Source: Chitinophagaceae bacterium
GTDB lineage: Bacteria > Bacteroidota > Bacteroidia > Chitinophagales > Chitinophagaceae
Direction of reading: 5' to 3'
Length of the DNA stretch: 6,916 nt
NCBI GenBank assembly: GCA_016787105.1
Contig: JAEUVI010000510.1
Location: 1 to 6,916 of the forward strand
Below, piece by piece: positions 1 to 6,267 of this stretch. Numbering within the stretch: the stretch's first letter is position 1; every line of letters starts with the position of its first letter. A model generated the notes under the pieces. It did no database searches. It was not told where the DNA came from and saw only the letters and a program-made list of their open reading frames with translations. Both the position numbers and the translations under genes were made by a program.

Positions 1-3000
1 GGTTTCAAAATATTGCCAGTAAACACTTCCCCACGTCGGAGACGAGCTTCCCTCGCCTTTTGGAGTGGGGTTTGGAGCGAGGTCTACTTTTATATTTCCC
101 ATCTGGGGATTAACCTTTTCACCACTGATTGTCTTTTTAAAATATCCGGTACCAGCTTCCTGCTTTTCATCTGTTGATTTGATTGTAGTATTACCCAATT
201 GAATTGTTACGATTGGTTCATTCGCAATCCAATTGGAACCCTGTAATAATAAAGCATAGCAAGCTTCCGCAGTTGCTTTCGTTGTTGCCCAGTTATTGGT
301 TTGTTTATTTTTCAACAACCAGGTTTTTAAATCGTCGACTGTTTTTGTGTCCTTACCTGCTTCCTGGAATGCTTCAATCAATAAAGCCTGTGTTTCTATC
401 GGCGCTTCGTACCAGAACCAACCGCGACGCTGATTTTTGTAATACATGCCCATTTCTTCATTTACAACTGCTGTTTCTTTTAATGATTTTAAAATCGCTG
501 CTGGTGTTTTTGTATCACCGGTTCTGTGCAGCGTCAATGCAATCATTCCCTGCATATACTTGCTTTGCGCGGTCCATGTTTGCTGTGTTCTTGTTTTGAA
601 ATAAGTATAAGCTGTCTTTGAAGCAGCCGGTATTTTATACTCCGGGAAAAAACTGCGCATGTATAAATACTGTATTACACTATACCCTGGTGAATACTTT
701 TTTAAATCTGTTTTATGCTTTACCAGGTAATCATAATCTTCTTTTATTTTTTTATCTAAATACGGAATGGCTGTGGCGAGTATTTCAGTCAGTTTATTTT
801 CCTGTCCTTTGGCAAATGCACCCAGTTTTTTCAAATGACCGATACCTGTTACAATGTATTGCGTAATGTAACGATCGTCACGGCCGCCTTTGAACCAAAC
901 AAAGCCGCCATTTTCCAACTGCATTTGTTTTAGTTTTTCAAGATTGTCATTCAGTTCGCCAGTCATCTTAACCATATCAAAGAGCAACGCGATATTTTTC
1001 TTTTGTTGTTCTTCTGTTTTTGCTTCTAATACCCACGGTGTTTCTTCAAGCAATACAGATTTCAGCTCCTGGTTTTTTTGGAGATTTGACAAAAGAGCCG
1101 CGGTGTCCTTTGTTTTCCATTGTTCAAAAACCTGTTTGATGCGCGGCGCTGCATTCACAATCATTGTTGCCAGTGAATTTGCATAATAGCGGTTCCATGT
1201 CTGTTCCGCGCATTCGTATGGATATTCCATCAGGTAGGGCAGGGCCTGTACCGCATACCATGCAGGATTGGAAGTGTATTCAATTGTCAGTGCATGGTTC
1301 TGCAATGTTTCACTTTCACCGGCATGCAACAATTTTTCAAACGTAAAATTCTTTGTACCACTGCCGCGCATGTTCAGTGGCAATGTTTCTGTCACCAGCA
1401 TTTTATTCGTCAGCACCGGAATGGATGATTCTTCTCCATCCGAAATATCTTTTGCTTTTGCGATAATCCGCCAGGTAAGCGCTTTATTAAATAAATACGG
1501 GACCTGTATCGGGAACTGCACTGCTTCGCTTTGTCCGGCGGCAACAGTAAAGTACTGGTTTGGAAACATATTCTGGAACCAGCCATCAACGGATTGATTG
1601 GTTGTAGCGTCAAACAATTGCAATTCGGCCTGGCCTGTTACTTCTTTATCAGTGAGGTTTACAATCTTGGCGCTGAATTCCATTCTGTCACCTTCACGCA
1701 GAAAGCGTGGAGCGTTCGGCTGCACCATCAGTTGTTTCTGTGTTACCAGTTCTTTCGATGATAAACCGATAGCGAGATCCTTTGTATGCGCCAATGTTTG
1801 AAATTTCCATTTGGTTAATGCTTCGGGCATTGTAAATGAAAATTCAATAGCACCGCTGCTATCTGTTCTTAAGTCAGGAAAGAAGAAAGCTGTTTCGTTG
1901 AAGTTTTTGCGGATTTGGATGGAAGAATTTTTGTCAGACTGTGTAGGTTTTGTTATCGAAAAAGAGAATGTTGTCGAGTCTGATTGATTTGCTTCCGCAA
2001 TTTTTACCATTTGCATGTCTGTTGCGCTCGACAAACCTTTCTTTGCCAATTCATTTTCACTTGCTCTTAAATTTGGATGACCAGCTGGAGCTAAACCTTC
2101 GTCTTTTACCCCTTCCTGATTAATAACACTTATAGTATAATATCTCTTATTTTTTTCGTCATAATAATAATTAAGAATAGGAGTAGTAAGTAAAAAATCA
2201 TAATTCTTGTCAAATAACTTTGTCTCTATTTCGTTAAAAATTTTCTGATCCGATTGTACCTGTGCAAAATTCTGTGTCCCATTCCACCTGCTGCTGTTAT
2301 AATAATACGGCCAGAGATAAGGTTTGTTCCAGTCAAATGGATAAAATTGATCCAGAGATGCATCATACATCGAAGCCAGCATTTCCGCCGCTACTTTCTC
2401 ATTTTTATATCCTGTAATTTTTACTTTCCATTTTTCTTCGCTGCCGGGTAATGTTTTATCGCGGAATGTAGCGTATTCAATTTTCAATTCTTTATTGCTC
2501 CATGGCACATTTATCAAATGAGAAGTCTGGTAAAAACGATTATGTTTTACAAATAAATAACTCACACCATAGCCGCCTCGATCTGCTTCGGTTGCGGAAA
2601 AGTCGAAGGTTCGTTTTTCGTTGCTGAGCTTGATATAGTCGTGAGATGTGAAACGTGAGACGTCAGACGAACCTTCCGCTTTTGACGGTCGTTCTGTCTC
2701 CTGGATAACAAATAAATTATCTGCCGCCGATCCCAGTTTGATAGCAGTTTTTTCTCCGGGTTCAATTGTTTTGCCGCCTTCTGTCCATAAATATTGCGGG
2801 CGACTTAATTGTTTACTTTTCTCATCATACAATTCAATCACTTTTTCATCCTTCACTTCATTTCCTTCCTTGTCAGTAGTTGAAATTTCAATTACATAAA
2901 ACCCGCTCTTGAAAGCACTATTCACTACTGACCATTCACCATTCACTTTCACCGAATCTTTCTTCTCAAAAACTTTTTCGCCCCGCTCCCAACTCTCCGC

Positions 3001-5727
3001 GTCTGTTTCATTGTCGTATTCATCATGCGGAAAGTTGCTGATGTATTCCTGCTTGTTCATTACAAACTGATCCGGTCTTTCCCAGAACCGGTTTCTTATC
3101 AGGCGTTTTTCTTCTTTCAGTTTTGTAATACTCACTTTTACCGACGCTGCTTCAAACTCACCGCTCATATTTTCAGTACGGATAGAAAGAGATTTCAAGC
3201 TATCCGCAGGTAGTGATGCAGGAATTTCTGTTTTCAGTATAAGCGATTTATACCCGACAGATACACTCGTTTCTCCACTGCGGGTTTCACCATTTATATC
3301 TGTTACATCGGCATATATTTTATAATCAAAAACAGGATCGAGCTTTTTGTCAATCGTTAAATCCGGGATCGCTGCAAATGAAATATTGAATTTGCCATCC
3401 GCGCTTGTTTTTATTTCTCCATGTGCAATTTCCATTTCCTGCGCAGGTGGCAGCCACCATTTACGGAATAGCCATGGGTACAGAAAACGTGGTTCACGTA
3501 CCACACGGTATTTTACAGTTGCGTTATCAATATTATTACCGGCATAGGCTTTGGCATTTCCGGTTACTTTTATTGAATCATTTACTTTGTAGGTGCCTTT
3601 TATTTTTTCATACTCCACAAAAAATTTCGGCCGCTTGTATTCTTCCACTTGTATATTGGCACTTCCTTCATCGTTATCCATCTGCAGGCTAAAGCCGCCA
3701 TTCAATAGTCCTTGTGGCAACTGGAATTTTCCGGAGAAAGATCCAAACTCATTGGTCTTTACTTTTAGCGAATCCACTTCTTCGTCATTCGCATCACGGA
3801 GAAATATTTCTGTTTCATAGTTTACCCGGATGGCTGATTTATCTGCCGTGTTGTTCTTTCCTGTTACGATTCCTTTGAAATAAACAGTTTGCCCCGGACG
3901 GTAGATACCACGGTCGGTAAACAGCCATGTTGTTGTAGTCTCTTTTTCTTCTCCATTATTACGTTCATAGTAGTAGTTATATATCCAGTCATTCATGAAG
4001 AAAGTTTCGCCATTGTGTGCTATTTCAATAAGAAAATTGTTGTAATTGTTTGTCTTCTTTTTATCGGTGCTGAAATAGCCACTTGCATTTGTTTTGTAAA
4101 AGCCGGCTTTCTCCTTGATATACTTTGATGTTTTGCTGTCGTATTTCCGCTCCCAGAATTGTACAGCTGCATTATCAAGCGGTTGTCCATTGTCGCGGTT
4201 TAGTACAAAATAATCGTTGTAGCTGTTAACATAGCTGATAGTGGAAACATAAAAAATCCTGGCGCCGAGCAGGGTTTTCTTGTTGTCAAAATCTTTATCC
4301 GTTCCGGCAAGCAAGATGTATTCACCGGCAGGGAGGGCCTCTATCTTTATTTCCGTGTTGTGCGCTTGCATGTCACTGGTGGCAGGTAAGTCTTGCTGCC
4401 AGCTTTTCAGTGCAGTAGCATTTGTCAGCATCGGCCAATACTTTTCATCATATTGATTTTCCAGTTGCTGCTTTATCTTTTCATCGGCTTTTATAATTCG
4501 AAGAAAAAGTCTGTTGAAGTTTCTGTAAGTCACCAATGTTCTGAATGGTTGAGAAGGTATATTCACTTTTTCAAGCGTAAACTTCAATTCCTGGCGATTA
4601 ATTTGATTGAGCAGGTTGTAGCAGTTTATTTTTCCTTCTGTATCCTCTTTTCTTGTCAATATTTTTTCGCAGATTTCTTTTGCTTTTATTCTTTCGTAGC
4701 GATTGGTAGTATCGCCGTACGGTTTGTACTGTGCTGCTTTGTTTTCATGGTACTGTGCCAAAAGGTACCATGCCTGGTCCGTAGCGGGAAGATTAGGGTA
4801 GCTTGCCGTAATATTTTTTATTGCAGAAAAAAACAGGTTCTCTTTATCTGGGTGCACGGAAAACTCTCTTGCAAATTCAAGACGTTCAATATCGGCATCA
4901 ATTACTGCGTCCGTATTTTTTTGCTGCAGATGAAAGGATAATAAATCCTGGAACAGCATCAAGGCTTTATGATGAAGTGATAGCGTATCAGTGGTGCTGA
5001 ATTTTTGTTTTACAAACTCTGCGGCTGCTGCAAAAGCTTCGGCCTGGTTTATCTCAAAAGCATAGGCCGGTTTTGTAATATCGCGTTCGTCATTTTTAAA
5101 ATAATCCAATGCACGATGGGCCAGCAGATCATATAAAGTGGGACGCAGGTTTCTTGTATTTCCTTTTATGATGATTGCATCAAAAGGCTCCAGCTTTGTT
5201 TGCTGCAACAGCTTTTCATCTTTTACTGAACCGAGATAAAGCTCCGTTATTTTTTTATGCAGGTCATCTGCCGTCCATGTAGCGATATCTTCTTTATTAA
5301 ATGAAGTGGTATTGGTACGGTCATAGAGTTGATAACGGTTGTTTTGAAAATAGTTCCAGTACATTTCAGCCAGCAGGCTTTTAAGTATTGAGGCGGCAGG
5401 TTCTTTTGCAGCTGCAACTTCTTTTTCTATTTCTTTGATGGCAGTTGTCTCGTTGTCTTCACGGTTTTCCTGTTGCAGGCCGGTCATGTAAACGAGTGCT
5501 TTTATAATTTGCGCATCCTGTGGCGAGCCTGCCGTACCATCTTTTTTGGCAAGGCTGTATATTTTCTTTACTTCTGTCAGCGCCGATTTAGGCAGGCCTT
5601 TTTTCACAAAGCCTTCCACTTTTTTCCATTCTGCATCGTAGTTTTTAATTGTACTCTGGCTGCTTGCACTCATAATAGTCAGGTTGAATAAGGTAATGGT
5701 CAGGAAAAGGGTTTTCAGTTGTTTCAT
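1..5727 (-). CDS. Alpha-2-macroglobulin family protein with CAEQ thioester, C-terminus cut off by window edge
   Basis: Seen: an open frame of 1,909 codons with no stop or frameshift. ATG at 5727-5725 is the only start codon after the in-frame stop at 5799-5797. Residues 1-23 are a signal peptide (KQLK, hydrophobic core, ASS before Gln24) with no lipobox Cys. Residues about 25-375 look helical and TPR-like. Macroglobulin beta domains follow: NDYFVLNRDNGQPL at 504-517, the MG2 hallmark TDRGIYRPGQ at 604-613, VEEYKRP at 694-700, VPW at 1074-1076, EMLASMYDASLD at 1115-1126. The A2M core begins near ETAFFFPDLRTD (1278-1289). The thioester motif is C1506-A-E-Q1509 within YPYECAEQTW, and the helical thioester domain continues to about 1800. 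Family knowledge: bacterial A2Ms trap proteases, the Cys-Gln thioester binding the attacker after bait cleavage. By comparison with Bacteroidota homologues about 150 residues are missing here. Inferred: soluble periplasmic or secreted, unlike the lipoprotein YfhM of E. coli. The next gene downstream (pbpC in E. coli) lies outside the window. Confidence 0.95.
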   Translation of the reverse strand, partial: MKQLKTLFLTITLFNLTIMSASSQSTIKNYDAEWKKVEGFVKKGLPKSALTEVKKIYSLAKKDGTAGSPQDAQIIKALVYMTGLQQENREDNETTAIKEIEKEVAAAKEPAASILKSLLAEMYWNYFQNNRYQLYDRTNTTSFNKEDIATWTADDLHKKITELYLGSVKDEKLLQQTKLEPFDAIIIKGNTRNLRPTLYDLLAHRALDYFKNDERDITKPAYAFEINQAEAFAAAAEFVKQKFSTTDTLSLHHKALMLFQDLLSFHLQQKNTDAVIDADIERLEFAREFSVHPDKENLFFSAIKNITASYPNLPATDQAWYLLAQYHENKAAQYKPYGDTTNRYERIKAKEICEKILTRKEDTEGKINCYNLLNQINRQELKFTLEKVNIPSQPFRTLVTYRNFNRLFLRIIKADEKIKQQLENQYDEKYWPMLTNATALKSWQQDLPATSDMQAHNTEIKIEALPAGEYILLAGTDKDFDNKKTLLGARIFYVSTISYVNSYNDYFVLNRDNGQPLDNAAVQFWERKYDSKTSKYIKEKAGFYKTNASGYFSTDKKKTNNYNNFLIEIAHNGETFFMNDWIYNYYYERNNGEEKETTTTWLFTDRGIYRPGQTVYFKGIVTGKNNTADKSAIRVNYETEIFLRDANDEEVDSLKVKTNEFGSFSGKFQLPQGLLNGGFSLQMDNDEGSANIQVEEYKRPKFFVEYEKIKGTYKVNDSIKVTGNAKAYAGNNIDNATVKYRVVREPRFLYPWLFRKWWLPPAQEMEIAHGEIKTSADGKFNISFAAIPDLTIDKKLDPVFDYKIYADVTDINGETRSGETSVSVGYKSLILKTEIPASLPADSLKSLSIRTENMSGEFEAASVKVSITKLKEEKRLIRNRFWERPDQFVMNKQEYISNFPHDEYDNETDAESWERGEKVFEKKDSVKVNGEWSVVNSAFKSGFYVIEISTTDKEGNEVKDEKVIELYDEKSKQLSRPQYLWTEGGKTIEPGEKTAIKLGSAADNLFVIQETERPSKAEGSSDVSRFTSHDYIKLSNEKRTFDFSATEADRGGYGVSYLFVKHNRFYQTSHLINVPWSNKELKIEYATFRDKTLPGSEEKWKVKITGYKNEKVAAEMLASMYDASLDQFYPFDWNKPYLWPYYYNSSRWNGTQNFAQVQSDQKIFNEIETKLFDKNYDFLLTTPILNYYYDEKNKRYYTISVINQEGVKDEGLAPAGHPNLRASENELAKKGLSSATDMQMVKIAEANQSDSTTFSFSITKPTQSDKNSSIQIRKNFNETAFFFPDLRTDSSGAIEFSFTMPEALTKWKFQTLAHTKDLAIGLSSKELVTQKQLMVQPNAPRFLREGDRMEFSAKIVNLTDKEVTGQAELQLFDATTNQSVDGWFQNMFPNQYFTVAAGQSEAVQFPIQVPYLFNKALTWRIIAKAKDISDGEESSIPVLTNKMLVTETLPLNMRGSGTKNFTFEKLLHAGESETLQNHALTIEYTSNPAWYAVQALPYLMEYPYECAEQTWNRYYANSLATMIVNAAPRIKQVFEQWKTKDTAALLSNLQKNQELKSVLLEETPWVLEAKTEEQQKKNIALLFDMVKMTGELNDNLEKLKQMQLENGGFVWFKGGRDDRYITQYIVTGIGHLKKLGAFAKGQENKLTEILATAIPYLDKKIKEDYDYLVKHKTDLKKYSPGYSVIQYLYMRSFFPEYKIPAASKTAYTYFKTRTQQTWTAQSKYMQGMIALTLHRTGDTKTPAAILKSLKETAVVNEEMGMYYKNQRRGWFWYEAPIETQALLIEAFQEAGKDTKTVDDLKTWLLKNKQTNNWATTKATAEACYALLLQGSNWIANEPIVTIQLGNTTIKSTDEKQEAGTGYFKKTISGEKVNPQMGNIKVDLAPNPTPKGEGSSSPTWGSVYWQYFET
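50..84. repeat. Degenerate interspersed repeat (CCTC..TTTTGGAG..GAGGTC type) inside the A2M gene
   Basis: This 35-bp stretch contains CCTTTTGG, then GTGGGGTTTGG, and ends in GAGGTC. A perfect 6-bp inverted pair, CCTCGC (51-56) and GCGAGG (77-82), brackets it. It resembles, from memory, a short repeat scattered between genes in many Bacteroidota genomes, with a CTCTCC-TTTT-GGAGAG hairpin followed by a G-rich part and GAGGTC. Here it lies in the coding sequence and is read on the minus strand as a Pro/Gly/Ser-rich stretch (DLAPNPTPKGEG) just before the conserved WGSVYWQYFE. Homologues usually have a short linker there. The family assignment is recollection, not a search result. Confidence 0.5.
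2605..2676. repeat. Imperfect 7-bp tandem repeat with flanking 10-bp inverted repeat, inside the A2M gene
   Basis: Four back-to-back heptamers fill 2641-2668: GTGAGAT, GTGAAAC, GTGAGAC and GTCAGAC. A perfect 10-bp inverted pair flanks and overlaps them: GAAGGTTCGT at 2605-2614 and ACGAACCTTC at 2667-2676. The A2M gene reads through the tandem on the minus strand as Ser/Asp/His-rich residues (SSDVSRFTSHD), between a beta-strand ending in FVIQETE and one beginning YIKLSNEK, so it probably sits in a surface loop. The block is 28 bp, not a multiple of three, so gain or loss of a single unit would shift the frame. Similar GTCTCAC-type heptamer arrays occur, from memory, as dispersed repeats in Chitinophagaceae. 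Confidence 0.6.
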
Positions 5728-5765
5728 TGTCGTCTGTTTAATTACGCCGGGATAAGTTTTATTAA

Positions 5766-5796
5766 CAAATATTAATATTAATGACTTAACCGCAAG
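5766..5796 (-). promoter_or_regulatory. Possible Bacteroidota-type promoter for the A2M gene
   Basis: Read on the minus strand, AATATTTG (5773-5766) matches the Bacteroidota -7 box TAnnTTTG with one mismatch. CTTG (5796-5793) matches three of four bases of the -33 box TTTG, and the spacing of 19 nt is in the accepted range. Transcription would begin near 5759 and give a leader of about 32 nt. The leader ends in ACAGACGACA before ATG and has no Shine-Dalgarno sequence, as is usual in this phylum. A perfect 12-bp palindrome, ATTAATATTAAT (5771-5782), overlaps the -7 box and could be a regulator site or simply A+T-rich DNA. Confidence 0.35.
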
Positions 5797-5908
5797 TTAA
5801 AGAATGTATAACAGGTTAAAGCCCTGGTTCGCTTACGGGATAAGATGCAGGAGAAAGACGAATTACATAAATATGACGTTTCAGGTTTTTGGCATAAAGG
5901 AGCATTGC

Positions 5909-5967
5909 ATGCATCAGGCCAGTCGTATTTAGTCAAAAGATTGCTTTAGGAAACTGGCCAGATGCAT
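5909..5967. repeat. Stem-loop with 15-bp arms and 29-nt loop
   Basis: ATGCATCAGGCCAGT (5909-5923) and ACTGGCCAGATGCAT (5953-5967) are inverted copies with one mismatch. The loop is 29 nt. The left arm overlaps the palindrome TGCATGCA (5906-5913). No T run follows directly, so it does not look like a standard terminator. The distance from both start codons (about 180 and 300 bp) puts it upstream of either leader unless promoters are distant. It may be an operator pair, an RNA structure, or the outer part of the neighbouring repeat element, which starts 9 bp to its right. Its role is unknown. Confidence 0.5.
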
Positions 5968-5975
5968 TTGGTGAT

Positions 5976-6060
5976 TCTCCGTGTCTCCGTGCCTTTGTGT
6001 CGCTGTGTTTCAAAGTATCTTTTTGAAACACGGAGGCTCGGAGACACAAAGGCACAGAGA
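5976..6060. repeat. Hairpin repeat whose arms are tandem 8-bp units
   Basis: The left arm is four octamers: TCTCCGTG, TCTCCGTG, CCTTTGTG, TCGCTGTG (5976-6007). The right arm is four inverted octamers: CACGGAGG, CTCGGAGA, CACAAAGG, CACAGAGA (6029-6060). The centre is a perfect 10-bp stem, GTGTTTCAAA (6005-6014) with TTTGAAACAC (6022-6031), and a 7-nt loop. Over 40 positions the arms match at 29. Elements with this CTCCGTG/CCTTTGTG/TTTCAAA wording are, from memory, widespread intergenic repeats in Bacteroidota and some other phyla and are often miscalled as small hypothetical proteins. T8 at 6068-6075 follows, but no plus-strand gene lies upstream for it to terminate. Confidence 0.75.
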
Positions 6061-6178
6061 AATTTTATTTTTTTTCATAAACTGACCAGGGACGTTTTTT
6101 ATGATTACGCTTCAGGCCGGGAGTCGCTGAATTGGTTAATGGATGACAGTAGCCGTCCTGACGTTTATTTTCTTTAAC

Positions 6179-6226
6179 GAATTCTTTTAAATACCGGATT
6201 AAACGACAACTAATGAAAGAATTCTT
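6179..6226. repeat. Two GAATTCTT copies, the second within a 10-bp palindrome
   Basis: GAATTCTT occurs at 6179-6186 and again at 6219-6226, 40 bp apart and in the same orientation. The second copy belongs to a perfect palindrome, AAGAATTCTT (6217-6226), about 42 bp before the start codon of the rightward gene. The position suits a regulator binding site, but such A+T-rich words also arise by chance, so this is weak. Confidence 0.25.
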
Positions 6227-6267
6227 ATTTAGCGTAACAACATTTACAAAAAATAAAACGCAAAGTC

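Larger units (their letters stand above)
5728..6267. other. Divergent intergenic region, 540 bp
   Basis: No convincing gene lies between the two divergent start codons. From left to right it holds a possible promoter for the A2M gene with an A+T palindrome (5766-5796), two direct GTTAAAG copies (5796-5802, 5815-5821), a stem-loop (5909-5967), an octamer-built hairpin (5976-6060) followed by a T run (6068-6075), and a pair of GAATTCTT repeats (6179-6186, 6219-6226). From 6076 to 6178 I see nothing I can name. No clear Bacteroidota promoter (TTTG, then TAnnTTTG) was found just upstream of the rightward gene. Confidence 0.7.

Noticed and set aside
832..834. His1631 as the catalytic histidine of the thioester domain
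   Set aside because: It lies about 120 residues after Q1509, near the distance seen in complement C3, but the local sequence (GIGHLKKLG) aligns better with a helix after the C3 histidine site. I cannot assign it without an alignment.
4393..4941. Plus-strand open frame of 182 codons, the longest on that strand
   Set aside because: It lies wholly antisense to the conserved A2M gene, is rich in Phe, Cys and Leu as expected from reverse-complemented Lys/Glu/Thr codons, and shows no known domain. The same applies to the other plus-strand frames between 204 and 5691.
5976..6060. CRISPR array
   Set aside because: The 8-bp units are back to back with no spacers, and the two halves are inverted rather than direct repeats.
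5976..6075. Rho-independent terminator formed by the octamer hairpin plus T8
   Set aside because: The hairpin and T run fit a plus-strand terminator, but no plus-strand gene precedes it; both neighbouring genes point away. The outer arms are also poorly paired. It is more likely a repeat element with an accidental T run.
5962..6177. Plus-strand open frame of 71 codons in the intergenic region
   Set aside because: More than a third of it is the translated octamer hairpin (wording such as LRVSVPLCRCVS and ETRRLGDTKAQR). This is a familiar artefact of that repeat type, and the rest has no recognisable feature.
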